Source: Mesorhizobium sp. ZC-5 (lineage in GTDB: Bacteria > Pseudomonadota > Alphaproteobacteria > Rhizobiales > Rhizobiaceae). From it: a DNA stretch of 64,000 nt. The translations under genes and the position numbers were made by a program. The stretch spans positions 992,001 to 1,056,000 of the forward strand of contig NZ_JAOWPT010000002.1 of assembly GCF_025753855.1 (NCBI RefSeq), in the 5' to 3' direction. The notes below the pieces were generated by a model. The model made no database searches and was not told the origin of the DNA. It was given only the letters and a program-made list of their open reading frames with translations. Below are positions 1-8,886 of the stretch, in pieces; position 1 is the stretch's first letter, and every line of letters begins with the position of its first letter.

Positions 1-887
1 TGAGAGCTAAGGCGTTCGGTGCCGGCTGGGTCCTCGCCCTCTGCCAGGGGCCTTGGCCGGTGCACCAACGTTACCAGCACGAAGGAAATGATCATCAGGA
101 GATACCATGCGCCGAGTTTCTGGATCGATACCGGCGTCCAGCTTTCGTCCTGGCTGGGATAAATCCAGGCGCGCGACCACGTGCCGATGTTCTCGGCGAA
201 CCAGATGAACAACGCGATCAGCAGGAAACCGAGCAGCAACGGCATTTTGTGGCGGAAGCGGAAGACGCGGTAGTGTACCGTGGTGCGCAGATAGATGAAT
301 GCCGTTGCCACGAACAAGCCGTAGCGGATATCGATGACGAAATGATGAGCGAAGAAATTGACATAGACGGCGACGCACAGAAGGATCGTCACCCATAGAG
401 GCGGATAGTTCGAGTAGCGCATGTCGAAGATGCGGCTAATCCGGGCAAGATAGGAGCCTACGGCCGCATACATGAAGCCGGAGAAAAGTGGCACGCCGCC
501 GATGTGAAAGAGGCTCTCCTCCGGGTATATCCACGAGCCGGCCGAAGTTTTGAACAATTCCATCGCCGTGCCGACGACGTGGAAGATCAGTATGACCTTG
601 GCCTCCGACAATGTTTCAAGCCGGAACGCCAGCATGGCGATTTGGATCGCCAAAATCGCCAGGAACAGAAAATCATAGCGCGCTAAAGCGATGCCGTCGG
701 GCCACAGTAGTCTGGTCGCTATCATCAAGGCCAGGATGACGCCGCCGAACAGGCAGGCCCAGGCTTGCTTCAGCCCGAACACGAGGAATTCGATAAGCCC
801 GCCATACAGACCGCCAGCGGGTAGGCGATCGAGCACGCCATGCGCGGCTGCGTCGATGCGAGCTTCGAGAGAGGTAAATCGTCTCAA
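1..887 (-). CDS. DUF817 family membrane protein (3' end beyond window)
   Basis: The minus-strand frame is open from about 887 to the left edge with no stop, so at least 295 residues are coded and the C-terminus lies outside the window. The protein is rich in hydrophobic segments (for example around FGLKQAWACLFGGVI, then a long block ending LLLGFLLIALFIWFAENIG and LGAWYLLMIISFVLV) and reads as a DUF817 integral membrane protein of unknown function. There is no convincing ATG near the 5' end. The best start is the TTG at 887-885, which overlaps the stop of the upstream nucleotidase gene and suggests translational coupling; this start is inferred. The family call comes from the tryptophan-rich pattern (GTWSRAWIYPSQ) remembered from rhizobial members, and no function is claimed. 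Confidence 0.75.
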   Translation of the reverse strand, partial: MRRFTSLEARIDAAAHGVLDRLPAGGLYGGLIEFLVFGLKQAWACLFGGVILALMIATRLLWPDGIALARYDFLFLAILAIQIAMLAFRLETLSEAKVILIFHVVGTAMELFKTSAGSWIYPEESLFHIGGVPLFSGFMYAAVGSYLARISRIFDMRYSNYPPLWVTILLCVAVYVNFFAHHFVIDIRYGLFVATAFIYLRTTVHYRVFRFRHKMPLLLGFLLIALFIWFAENIGTWSRAWIYPSQDESWTPVSIQKLGAWYLLMIISFVLVTLVHRPRPLAEGEDPAGTERLSS

Positions 888-1594
888 ACGGTAGGAGCCT
901 TGACGATGCTCGTCAGGAAAGTCGCCAGATCGTCTGTGACGAAATCGACATCGTCGTCGAATTTCGGGTCGCGTTCCCAGATTTCCGAGAATGTCGGCTC
1001 GAAATTGCGTGGCACGATGAGCACGGTCGTCATGCCCAGCGCCTTGGGGACGCTGAGATTGCGCGCCAGGTCTTCGAACATCACCGCGTTCGGCCCGGTG
1101 ATGGCATGAAGCTCGGCGAATTTCTCATAGGTCTGGCGCGCCGGTTTCGGCGTCAGGCCGGCCGCGACAATATCGAAGATGTCGTCGAAATCATCGAGGA
1201 TGCCAAGCTGCCGCGCTGTGCGTTCGGCATGGCCACGGTCGCCATTGGTGAAGATGAACTTGCGGCCGGGCAATTGGCGGATCGCCACGCCGAGAACCGG
1301 ATCGGGCACCAGCCACGAATAATCGATATCGTGGACCTTCTCGAGAAAATCGTCCGGATCGATCTGATGGCGCTCCATCAGTCCATTCAGCGTGGTGCCG
1401 TACTCCAGATAGAGTTCCTTCTGCAGCTTGCGCGCCTCTTCGCGCGGCAATTGCAACAGCTCCGACACATATGACGTCATCTTCACATCGATCTGCGAGA
1501 ACAGGTTCGAGTGATGCGGATAAAGCGTATTGTCGAGATCGAATACCCAGTCGGTGACGTGGGCGAAGCGGTCCGGATTTGCGTGCTCGGTCAT
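884..1594 (-). CDS. HAD-superfamily pyrimidine 5'-nucleotidase
   Basis: This is a 236-residue cytoplasmic HAD hydrolase. Motif I is FDLDNTLYP (residues 18-26) with the two nucleophile/acid aspartates. Motif II is IFTNGD, followed by a lysine in the GLTPKP region and an acidic motif III/IV at MFEDLARNL. Family knowledge (SDT1/pyrimidine 5'-nucleotidase group) predicts dephosphorylation of UMP/CMP-type or small phosphorylated metabolites; the substrate cannot be read from sequence. It belongs to the conserved rhizobial neighbourhood with argB and engB, although here it is separated from argB by about 4 kb of other genes. The next gene downstream (DUF817) starts over its stop codon. Confidence 0.88.
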   Translation of the reverse strand: MTEHANPDRFAHVTDWVFDLDNTLYPHHSNLFSQIDVKMTSYVSELLQLPREEARKLQKELYLEYGTTLNGLMERHQIDPDDFLEKVHDIDYSWLVPDPVLGVAIRQLPGRKFIFTNGDRGHAERTARQLGILDDFDDIFDIVAAGLTPKPARQTYEKFAELHAITGPNAVMFEDLARNLSVPKALGMTTVLIVPRNFEPTFSEIWERDPKFDDDVDFVTDDLATFLTSIVKAPTV

Positions 1595-1756
1595 GGGCGT
1601 CTTATCGCATGGAACGGCGCTATGTGAACGGCCTTCCTTGCTGTTGTTCGTCGAGGCAGCTGTGGAAAACCGGAAGAAGATTCAAATTTTAACGGCCGCC
1701 GAAAGGAGACGTTCAAGGCTCTCGGCCATGTTCCGCGCGGGGCATGGGAGTAGCAG

Positions 1757-2497
1757 ATGATTCGTGTAATTCTAAAGTCTACCTTGGTCGCCCTCTTTGC
1801 AATTTTCGCATATTCTTCGGTCGCCGCGTCGATCGCCCCGACGCTTGGTGGGATGGTGGACGGCAATGCCTGGCTGATCCTTGCGATCGTCTTGCCGTGC
1901 AGCGCTTATACTTTCTTGCAGAAAGAGAAGCTGGCCAAAGCGCTGGGCGAACTGGAAACCACGCACGCCGAGCTTGCCACCACCCACAGGAAACTGGCGG
2001 AAAAGGCGCGCCGCGACGACATGACCGGCATGCTCAACCGCGAAAGTTTCTTCGCCGTGCTCGATGGCACGCGCCAGCATGCGAGTCGTGGCGCCTTGCT
2101 CATCATCGATGCCGACCATTTCAAGAGTATCAACGACAGTTACGGTCACCTGACCGGCGACAAGGCCCTTTTGGAAATCGCCGCCGCGATCCGTCGTGGT
2201 GTCCGCGCCGGCGACATACTGGGCCGCATCGGTGGCGAGGAATTCGCGGCGCTTCTGAGCGGCGCGACCGACGAAGAAGCGCTGCAGGTCGCCGAGCGGA
2301 TCAGGAAGGAAGTGGAGCAGATACGCTTCCGGCCGGACGAACGGACGGTGCCTTTGACCGTAAGCATCGGCGGGATCGACTGCGAAGCCGGCGCCACTGT
2401 TTCCGACCTGATGCGGGTCGCGGACCGGCGGCTCTACGAGGCCAAGCGGCGCGGCCGCAACCGGGCGGTGCTCGAACCCTTTCAGGCCGCGGCCTGA
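1757..2497 (+). CDS. Membrane-anchored diguanylate cyclase (GGDEF)
   Basis: This is a 246-residue enzyme predicted to make cyclic di-GMP from two GTP. Two hydrophobic segments (about residues 5-25 and 38-53) form a minimal membrane anchor. A short coiled linker (LGELETTHAELATTHRKLAEKAR) follows, then a full GGDEF domain from about residue 85. The active site is GGEEF at 159-163. The inhibitory I-site RxxD (R150-D153) sits exactly five residues before it, so feedback inhibition by the product is expected. A GGGAG ribosome binding site precedes the ATG. There is no separate sensory domain; input must come through the membrane segments or by partner contacts (inference). Confidence 0.93.
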   Translation: MIRVILKSTLVALFAIFAYSSVAASIAPTLGGMVDGNAWLILAIVLPCSAYTFLQKEKLAKALGELETTHAELATTHRKLAEKARRDDMTGMLNRESFFAVLDGTRQHASRGALLIIDADHFKSINDSYGHLTGDKALLEIAAAIRRGVRAGDILGRIGGEEFAALLSGATDEEALQVAERIRKEVEQIRFRPDERTVPLTVSIGGIDCEAGATVSDLMRVADRRLYEAKRRGRNRAVLEPFQAAA

Positions 2498-2644
2498 GCG
2501 CTATTCCCGGCGGATCGGTGCCCGGAACGGACATTGGCCCATCCAGCGTTGCCAACATGACCTTGCCATTCCCGCGTAGGTTCGCTTAAACGCGGCCTGG
2601 CGCCAGGCAGTTCGACGGGCGTCTTCAGCCGGACATCACCATTC

Positions 2645-3550
2645 ATGGAACTCTGGATCCCGATCACCGTTGCCGCTGCGTTTTTGCAGAACGTCCGGTC
2701 GGCGATGCAGAAGCATCTCAAGGCGGTGATGGGCACGACCGGTGCGACCTTCGTCCGCTTCGGCTTCGGTTTCCCGTTCGCGCTGTTCTTCGTCTGGATA
2801 CTCAACCAGGTGGTCGGCTACCAACTGCCCGCCCTCAATGCGGGTTTCTTCGTCTGGGCGGTGATCGGCGGTCTGGGCCAGATCGCCGCGACATTTCTCC
2901 TGGTTCATCTGTTCTCGTTTCGCAATTTCGCCGTCGGCACCGCCTATTCGCGCACCGAACCCGCTCAGGCCGCGCTCTTCGGCCTGCTGTTCCTGAGTGA
3001 AACGGTGACGCCCGGCGTCATCCTGGCGATCGTCGTCTCGATGTTCGGCGTGATGCTGATATCGGTTGCCCGCACCGAGTTCAGCTGGCGGGCGCTGCTG
3101 ACGTCCGTCGGCAGCCGCACCGCGCTGATCGGGCTGGCGTCGGGCACCTTGTTCGGCGTATCGGCGGTCGCCTATCGCGCCGCATCGCTGGCGCTCGGAG
3201 GGCCGAACTTCATGATGCAGGCCGCCGTCACCCTGGCCTTCGTCATTGTCTTCCAGACCGTCGTGATGGGTGCATGGATGCTGTGGAAGGACCGGGCCGA
3301 GATCGGCCGCATCGCCAAGGCTTGGAAGCCGTCCCTGCTGGTCGGCCTGGCCGGCGCCTGCGCGTCTTTTGGCTGGTTCATGGCGATGACCCTGCAACAG
3401 GCGGCAATCGTCAAATCGCTGGCGCAGATCGAGATGATCTTTACCTTCGCCTCGTCGGTGTTCTTCTTCCGCGAGCGCATTAACTGGTTGGAAACCATCG
3501 GCTGCATCTTGATCGTCGGCGGCATCCTCATCCTGCTGATTGTCAACTGA
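2645..3550 (+). CDS. EamA/DMT-family transporter
   Basis: This is a 301-residue polytopic membrane protein with about ten hydrophobic segments arranged as two EamA-like repeats (about residues 3-140 and 155-300), the usual size for drug/metabolite transporters. The first repeat ends with a glycine-rich helix (GVILAIVVSMFGVMLISV) and the second with ETIGCILIVGGILILLIVN. Such proteins export or import small metabolites across the inner membrane; the substrate is unknown. No clear Shine-Dalgarno precedes the ATG at 2645. It lies upstream of a Tat-signal peptide gene and a GMC oxidoreductase on the same strand, but with a gap of about 110 bases a shared operon is only possible. Confidence 0.88.
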   Translation: MELWIPITVAAAFLQNVRSAMQKHLKAVMGTTGATFVRFGFGFPFALFFVWILNQVVGYQLPALNAGFFVWAVIGGLGQIAATFLLVHLFSFRNFAVGTAYSRTEPAQAALFGLLFLSETVTPGVILAIVVSMFGVMLISVARTEFSWRALLTSVGSRTALIGLASGTLFGVSAVAYRAASLALGGPNFMMQAAVTLAFVIVFQTVVMGAWMLWKDRAEIGRIAKAWKPSLLVGLAGACASFGWFMAMTLQQAAIVKSLAQIEMIFTFASSVFFFRERINWLETIGCILIVGGILILLIVN

Positions 3551-3664
3551 CGGCAAACCAATCCGCGATACATGGCACGGATCTCGCTTCGAAGATTTCG
3601 GGGGAAGGGTGCGTGTGCCGAAATGAACCGGCGCGCAACGAACTGTTGCAAGAGGATCGCGATC

Positions 3665-3829
3665 ATGGCGGGCAAAACCGACACAAACCTTACCCGGCGA
3701 AGCTTCATTCAGGCATTGACGACCGTTTCGGTGCTGGCGCTCGTCGCCCGGCATCAGCTTGCCTCGGCTCCCGGCGACCAGATCGTCGAAATCGACGGTT
3801 GGATCCTCAGGCGGAGTGATCTGGCATGA
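3665..3829 (+). CDS. Small twin-arginine signal protein next to GMC oxidoreductase
   Basis: This 54-residue protein is almost entirely a Tat signal: LTRRSFIQAL at residues 8-17, then a hydrophobic stretch TTVSVLALVA, then about 20 polar residues (GDQIVEIDGWILRRSDLA). The start at 3665 is chosen because it has an AAGAGGA-type ribosome binding site and places the RR motif at the N-terminus; an upstream in-frame start at 3572 would bury it. Its stop overlaps the ATG of the GMC oxidoreductase by four bases (ATGA), so the two are translationally coupled. I infer that it is a Tat escort or tiny subunit that carries the signal-less oxidoreductase to the periplasm. It could also be the remnant of a gluconate dehydrogenase-type small subunit. 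Confidence 0.65.
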   Translation: MAGKTDTNLTRRSFIQALTTVSVLALVARHQLASAPGDQIVEIDGWILRRSDLA

Positions 3830-5265
3830 TTTTCGAGAACGTGACGGCGTTTCGCAATGCCGGTTTCAAACCGAAGGTCTGCATCGTCGGCTCGGGGCCG
3901 GCCGGCATCACCATCGCCCGCAAGCTCGGTTCCGCGGGCATCCCGGTAGTCGTCTTGGAAGCCGGCGGTGGCGACTGGAGCGAGGAATCGCAGGATTTCT
4001 ATCGCGGCACGACGATCGGTGATCCCTATTTCGATCTCGACATAACCCGCTTGAGGTATTTGGGCGGCTCCTCGAACCACTGGGCGGGTTGGTGCCGCGT
4101 GATGGACGCCCACGACTTTGCGGCGAAGCCGTGGGTTCCGGATACCGGTTGGCCGATTGGTCGTGGCGATATCGATCCTTATCTCGACGAAGTGCACGAT
4201 ATTCTTGATCTGGTTCAGTTCCGCCCTGATGTGCCGATTTCGGACGACATCCGATGGGTCCAACTGATCAAGAGCCCCGCCGTCCGCTTCGGGGAAAAAT
4301 TCCATGACGAGCTCGAAAAGAGTTCCAATATCGCGGTCGTCCTCAACACCTACGTGACTGAATTGGTCGGCGATGGCACGAAGATCACCGGCGCCCGGCT
4401 GTGGTCGGAAAACCAGGACGCCGGCACCATCGAGGCAGAGTACTACGTCCCCTGCACGGGCGGGCTCGAGAATTCGCGGCTTCTCCTGTGGTCGAACCAG
4501 CAGTCGAACGGCGGCGTGGTTCCGAATGCCGCAGCGTTGGGGCGCTATTGGATGGAGCATCCGCAGTTCGAAGGCGGCAACGCCATCCTTGCGGACTATG
4601 ACGAGTTCGAGACGGACGACAGCAAGGAAGTCTTCTTCTCGCCGTCGCCCGAGGCCATGGCACGCCGCCAGATCATGAACTTCGGCGTACGCCTGATCGA
4701 GATGCCCTACGGCGGCGTCAAGCAGTTGATCGCCAACCTTGCCTGCACCGCGCCGGATGCCGCCGAGTGGGTGGCGGAGAAGCTTGGCCAGAACCTGCGC
4801 TGCGCCGCGCAGCTTTATGTGGGCTGGGAACAGGCTCCAGTCGCATCCAATCATATCCAGCTTTCGACAACCGAAAAGGATCACGCGGGAATCCCGCGCC
4901 TCGAACTGCATTGGAAGAAGTCGGAACTGGAACACCGCACCTTGCTCGAAGGACTGCGGCTGTTCGGCGAAACTTTCGCCGCGAAAAATCTCGGCCGTGT
5001 CCGCATAGCCGATTGGGTCCTGAACGGCGACGACTATCCGACCGACCAGGAACTGGCCGGGCATCATCATATGGGCGGCACCCGCATGAACGACGATCCG
5101 CTGAAGGGTGTCGTCGACCGCAACTGCAAGGTCCACGGCATGGCGAACCTCTATGTCGGCGGTTCGTCGGTGTTCGCCACATCAGGCCAATGCAACCCGA
5201 CGACGACGATCACCGCGCTTGCCTGCCGACTGGGTGATCACCTGAGCCACAAGATCGTGGCTTGA
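3826..5265 (+). CDS. GMC-family FAD-dependent oxidoreductase
   Basis: This is a 479-residue glucose-methanol-choline type flavoprotein that oxidises an alcohol or sugar; the substrate is unknown. The N-terminal dinucleotide fold is visible as VGSGPAGITIARKLGSAG (residues 18-35), followed by an acidic strand end VVLEAGGG. The C-terminal GMC signature includes HHMGGTRM, with the catalytic histidine region, and FATSGQCNPTTTITALACRLGDHL. It lacks its own signal peptide but is coupled by a 4-base overlap to the small Tat-signal protein upstream. A perfect 9-bp stem-loop follows its stop codon. The length (shorter than about 530 aa choline dehydrogenases) fits the family of sugar/alcohol dehydrogenase large subunits. 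Confidence 0.9.
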   Translation: MIFENVTAFRNAGFKPKVCIVGSGPAGITIARKLGSAGIPVVVLEAGGGDWSEESQDFYRGTTIGDPYFDLDITRLRYLGGSSNHWAGWCRVMDAHDFAAKPWVPDTGWPIGRGDIDPYLDEVHDILDLVQFRPDVPISDDIRWVQLIKSPAVRFGEKFHDELEKSSNIAVVLNTYVTELVGDGTKITGARLWSENQDAGTIEAEYYVPCTGGLENSRLLLWSNQQSNGGVVPNAAALGRYWMEHPQFEGGNAILADYDEFETDDSKEVFFSPSPEAMARRQIMNFGVRLIEMPYGGVKQLIANLACTAPDAAEWVAEKLGQNLRCAAQLYVGWEQAPVASNHIQLSTTEKDHAGIPRLELHWKKSELEHRTLLEGLRLFGETFAAKNLGRVRIADWVLNGDDYPTDQELAGHHHMGGTRMNDDPLKGVVDRNCKVHGMANLYVGGSSVFATSGQCNPTTTITALACRLGDHLSHKIVA

Positions 5266-5274
5266 GGCCGAAAC

Positions 5275-5296
5275 GCGTAGCGGTCCGCCGCTACGC
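5275..5296. terminator. Stem-loop between convergent genes
   Basis: A perfect 9-bp inverted repeat, GCGTAGCGG (5275-5283) and CCGCTACGC (5288-5296), with a 4-base loop lies at the meeting point of the GMC gene (+) and the VOC gene (-). It overlaps the stop codon of the VOC gene. There is no T-run, so it may act as a transcription barrier for both genes rather than a classical intrinsic terminator. Confidence 0.5.
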
Positions 5297-5671
5297 CCGC
5301 GGTGTCGGTTCGAAAAGTTCGACCGCGTTGCCCGACGGGTCCTCGATCAGCATTTGCTTGCCGCCGCGGCCAAGCACGATCTCGCCGCGGAAACGGCAGC
5401 CGGCATGCTTCAGCTTCTTAGCCAGACCGGCAAGGTCCTCGACCTCGATCTGAATGCGGTTCCAGCCACCGGGTTGCGGTTCCCGCCCCGCGACCGCCTG
5501 TCCGGCACCGCCCGAACCGGGCTGATTGAGGAGCAGGCGCATGCCATCCTTCGACAATGCCGCGAAGCCCGGACCGGGCCGTATCTCGACAGTGAAGCCC
5601 AGCTTCTCCGTATAGAACGAGACCGCCGCGTCGATATCGTCGACGATGTAGCGTACACTCATGCGTGCCAT
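5291..5671 (-). CDS. VOC/glyoxalase-family protein
   Basis: This is a 126-residue protein with the paired beta-alpha-beta-beta-beta pattern of the vicinal oxygen chelate fold. It opens with VRYIVDDIDAAVSFYTEKLGF and ends with MLIEDPSGNAVELFEPT, the usual end of the second module with a metal-ligand glutamate. Members act as glyoxalases, dioxygenases or antibiotic-binding proteins; the reaction here cannot be told. The start at 5671 is chosen for its GGAGG ribosome binding site eight bases upstream. The gene is monocistronic, convergent with the GMC gene and downstream of argB on the same strand. Confidence 0.85.
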   Translation of the reverse strand: MARMSVRYIVDDIDAAVSFYTEKLGFTVEIRPGPGFAALSKDGMRLLLNQPGSGGAGQAVAGREPQPGGWNRIQIEVEDLAGLAKKLKHAGCRFRGEIVLGRGGKQMLIEDPSGNAVELFEPTPRA

Positions 5672-5753
5672 CGTTTGTCCTCCGAGACCAAGTCCCCGAT
5701 CGCCGCAACGTGCGATCAAAGCCCATCCGAAGAACGATGTCGAGCGCCAGCCC

Positions 5754-6650
5754 TCAGGGCACGATCAGTGTGCCGGCGCCGTGTTCGGTGAACAGTTCAA
5801 GCAGGACCGAATGCGGCGTCTTGCCGTTGAGGATGACGACGCCCTCGACGCCACGCTCGATCGCCTCGATGCAGGTCTCGACCTTGGGGATCATGCCGCC
5901 AGACACCGTGCCGTCGGCGATCAGCGCCTTGGCTTCGGCCACCGTCAGTTCGTCGATCAGCTTCTTGTTGCTGTCGAGCACGCCGGGCACGTCGGTCAGG
6001 AACAAAAGGCGCTTGGCCTTGACCGCGCCGGCGATGGCGCCGGCAAAGGTATCGGCGTTGATGTTGTAGGTATGGCCGTCGCGGCCGGGTGCGACCGGAG
6101 CCAGCACCGGAATCATTTCCGAGCGTGCGAGAAGATCGAGCAGGGTGCGGTCGACCTCGACCGGCTCGCCGACGAAACCGAGATCGAGGACGCGCTCGAT
6201 GTTGGAATCGGGATCCTTGACGGTCTTGTGCGCCTTTTCGGCGAAGACCATGTTGCCGTCCTTGCCGCAAAGGCCAATCGCCCATTCGCCCTCCGCATTG
6301 ATCAGCGCGACGATCTCCTTGTTGATCGAGCCGGCAAGAACCATCTCGACGATCTCGACGGTCTTTTCGTCGGTGACGCGCAGGCCGCCTTCGAAACGCG
6401 ATTCAATACCCATCCTGGCAAGCATGGCAGCGATCTGCGGCCCACCGCCATGCACGACGATCGGGTTGACGCCGGACTGCTTCAGAAGCGCGATGTCGCG
6501 GGCGAAGGCCTGTCCGAGTGCGGCGTCGCCCATGGCATGGCCGCCATATTTCACGACCACGGTCTTGTTCTCGTATCGCTGCATGTAAGGCAGCGCCCGG
6601 GAGAGCAGGGCGGCCTGCATTTCGGCGGTGGCGGCGATGTCCGTCGTCAT
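5754..6650 (-). CDS. argB: Acetylglutamate kinase
   Basis: ArgB phosphorylates N-acetyl-L-glutamate with ATP, the second step of arginine biosynthesis, in the cytoplasm. The 298-residue product has the amino acid kinase features: [10 protein letters not shown] (residues 32-41), [10 protein letters not shown] with the phosphate-binding glycines, the [17 protein letters not shown] segment, and [11 protein letters not shown]. Its length matches the family. The start at 6650 (MTTDIAAT) has an AGAGGT ribosome binding site; the longer open frame upstream overlaps the amidase end and is not supported. In many rhizobia argB follows engB directly; here the two are about 4.4 kb apart. Confidence 0.96.
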   Translation of the reverse strand: MTTDIAATAEMQAALLSRALPYMQRYENKTVVVKYGGHAMGDAALGQAFARDIALLKQSGVNPIVVHGGGPQIAAMLARMGIESRFEGGLRVTDEKTVEIVEMVLAGSINKEIVALINAEGEWAIGLCGKDGNMVFAEKAHKTVKDPDSNIERVLDLGFVGEPVEVDRTLLDLLARSEMIPVLAPVAPGRDGHTYNINADTFAGAIAGAVKAKRLLFLTDVPGVLDSNKKLIDELTVAEAKALIADGTVSGGMIPKVETCIEAIERGVEGVVILNGKTPHSVLLELFTEHGAGTLIVP

Positions 6651-6721
6651 GGAAGACCTCTGTGGGAAGAATCGGCGGTTACTTAGCCGCAAAGATTGTG
6701 ACGGGCAAATGATAAGCGACG

Positions 6722-8218
6722 TCAGGCTGGCACTTGCAGCGGCGCTCGCCGCTCGTTCCAGCCGGAGAGCTTTTCCATCTGCGCGGCGAGAGAGAGCAGC
6801 GTCTCTTCGTCGCCGTGGCGGCCGGCCGCCTGAATGCCGAGCGGCAGACCTTCCGCCGTGACGTGGACGGGCAGGGCGATCGACGGCTGGCCGGAAACAT
6901 TCTGGATGGCCGGCCAGTGGGTGAACCAGAGGCTCTTGTCGATGAACTGGCCGAGCAGCGATTTCATCTTGAGAAGATGGGTCAGATGCAATCTGTCGAG
7001 CATGTTCTCGATGAAATCGTCGGCGCCGGCCGGGTCCATCGCACCGCATTTCAACGGCGGATGCGCGATCAGGGGCATCAGCACCGCGTCATAGGCGGCG
7101 GTATGGGCAAGCAACTGGCGCGATGCCATCTGCAGGCGTTCGAGTGCCGCATAAATGGCGCCACCCGATATGAGTTCGCCGAAGCGGCCGATGACACGCG
7201 TGGCGCGCTCCACGTCGCCACCGACAGGACGTCCGACGCGCTCGGCCTCATAACGCAGCGAACCGGCGACCGCCGAGGCCACGCAAGTGACGAAATCCAT
7301 CATGAAGTCGCGACCGATGAATGGCAGATCGATTTCCTCGACCGAATGGCCGCCTTCGCGCGCCAGGGCAATTGCGGTGTCGAGCGCCTTCAAAGTTTCG
7401 GCGGAAATGTCCAGGCCGAGCGGTGATTTGCGATAGACCGTGAGCTTGAGCTTGCCCGGATCGCGTGCCGCTGCGGCGGCAAAACTGCCTTGCGGCGGTC
7501 GCGCCGCGTAAGGCGCCAGGCTGTCCGGACCGTGGGTCAGGTCGAGCAGCAGTGCCGAATCCCGCACCGAGCGCGTCACTGCATGATTGACGACGAAACC
7601 ATACCAGGGCTCCGAAGCGAGTGGCGACATCGGAATGCGACCTCGCGAGGTTTTCAAGCCGACGAGCCCAGTGCAGGCGGCCGGCACGCGGATCGAGCCG
7701 CCGCCATCCGAGGCGTGCGCTACCGGTATGACGCCGGCCGCCACCAGCGCGGCTGCGCCGCCCGAGGAACCGCCGGTGACGTGTCCGGTATTCCACGGAT
7801 TGCGGGTAATGCCGAAGGCGGCGGATTCGGTGACCAGACGCAGCCCCTGTTCCGGCGAGGTGCTGGTGGCGATCGGGACCAGCCCGGCGGCGAGATAGCG
7901 TTCCATCAGCACGGAATCGAAATCTGTAACGAGAACGGGCACCCTGCTGCCGGAATGGATAGGCACCCCTTTCATGGCGATGCCGAGATCCTTGATTGCG
8001 AACGGCACGCCAGCCAGAGGCAACGCACGATCGATGCCGTCTGCCCGTTCCCGGGCTTGATCGAAAAGCTTTTCAGCGATGGCGTTGATATCGTGCGCCG
8101 TCTTCTCGGCTCGCGAAATGGCGGCATCGACAAGTTCCACCGGCGAAACGTCGCCCTTCTTCACCAGCCCGGCAAGGCCGGTTGCGTCCTGTTGCCAAAG
8201 AACTTTTTCGACCGACAT
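6722..8218 (-). CDS. Amidase (amidase signature family)
   Basis: This is a 498-residue amidase-signature hydrolase. The Ser-cisSer-Lys machinery is visible: the lysine in PFAIKDLG (about residue 74), the serine cluster [14 protein letters not shown] (about 152-165) and the nucleophile segment [21 protein letters not shown]. It shows the family fold of GatA but lies without gatC/gatB, so it is a stand-alone metabolic amidase releasing ammonia from an unknown amide rather than the tRNA enzyme. It diverges from the ECF sigma gene across 128 bases and ends 72 bases before the argB start, so argB may be read through from it. The inverted repeat CCGCCC/GGGCGG at 8227-8241 lies immediately upstream of its start. 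Confidence 0.9.
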   Translation of the reverse strand: MSVEKVLWQQDATGLAGLVKKGDVSPVELVDAAISRAEKTAHDINAIAEKLFDQARERADGIDRALPLAGVPFAIKDLGIAMKGVPIHSGSRVPVLVTDFDSVLMERYLAAGLVPIATSTSPEQGLRLVTESAAFGITRNPWNTGHVTGGSSGGAAALVAAGVIPVAHASDGGGSIRVPAACTGLVGLKTSRGRIPMSPLASEPWYGFVVNHAVTRSVRDSALLLDLTHGPDSLAPYAARPPQGSFAAAAARDPGKLKLTVYRKSPLGLDISAETLKALDTAIALAREGGHSVEEIDLPFIGRDFMMDFVTCVASAVAGSLRYEAERVGRPVGGDVERATRVIGRFGELISGGAIYAALERLQMASRQLLAHTAAYDAVLMPLIAHPPLKCGAMDPAGADDFIENMLDRLHLTHLLKMKSLLGQFIDKSLWFTHWPAIQNVSGQPSIALPVHVTAEGLPLGIQAAGRHGDEETLLSLAAQMEKLSGWNERRAPLQVPA

Positions 8219-8346
8219 ACTTTTCTCCGCCCTGAGGGCGGCAGCCTATCCGGACGGGTGTGGACACGCAACGCGGGTGGCAAGCCGCAACGCTCGCCCA
8301 TTTCATCAGTTGCAAATCGGCGGTGAAGCGCCCTAGGTTGGCTGCA

Positions 8347-8886
8347 ATGACGCCGCAGGATATCACCAAGCTGATCGTAAGGGTCTCGATGAAGGATCGG
8401 GCCGCTTTCGATATGCTGTACCGCCAGACCAGCGCGAAACTCTTTGGTGTCTGCCTTCGTGTCTTGAGCGATCGCGCAGAGGCGGAAGAGGCATTGCAGG
8501 AGGTTTTCGTCAAGATATGGACGAAGGCCGATCGTTTTGCGGTCTCCGATCTCAGCCCGATTTCCTGGCTGGTGGCGATTGCCCGCAATCATGCGATCGA
8601 TCGCGTCCGCGCGCGCCGTCAGCCGGCGTCCGACATAGATGCCGCGCTGGACATAGCCGATCCGGCGCCCGGTCCGGAAGCAATGGCCGTAGCGGGTGGT
8701 GAAAACGAGAGAATTTACCGCTGCCTCGATGAGCTCGAACAGGATCGGGCCGCAGCGGTTCGGGGTGCCTATCTCAAGGGCGAAAGTTATTCGGAATTGG
8801 CGGAGCGTCACGGTGTGCCGCTCAACACGATGCGTACCTGGCTGCGCCGCAGCCTGATGAAACTCAGGGAATGCCTGGAGCGATGA
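8347..8886 (+). CDS. ECF RNA polymerase sigma factor
   Basis: This is a 179-residue group IV sigma factor. Region 2 spans about residues 16-85 (FDMLYRQTSAKLFGVCLRVL ... ALQEVFVKIW ... SWLVAIARNHAIDRVRARR). Region 4 spans about 125-178, with the helix-turn-helix YSELAERHGVPLNTMRTWLRRSLMKLRECLE. The start at 8347 is chosen because it gives the standard N-terminus; the upstream in-frame start overlaps the amidase promoter region. The stop overlaps the anti-sigma ATG by four bases, the usual sigma/anti-sigma coupling. The fasciclin gene behind the pair has an ECF-type promoter and is the likely target. Confidence 0.94.
   Translation: MTPQDITKLIVRVSMKDRAAFDMLYRQTSAKLFGVCLRVLSDRAEAEEALQEVFVKIWTKADRFAVSDLSPISWLVAIARNHAIDRVRARRQPASDIDAALDIADPAPGPEAMAVAGGENERIYRCLDELEQDRAAAVRGAYLKGESYSELAERHGVPLNTMRTWLRRSLMKLRECLER

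Noticed and set aside
2636-3754. A 372-codon minus-strand open frame
   Set aside because: It is the complement of the DMT transporter; the product is an arginine/glutamine/aspartate-rich shadow.
3754-5136. A 460-codon minus-strand open frame
   Set aside because: It is antisense to the GMC oxidoreductase, whose FAD and GMC motifs fix the coding strand.
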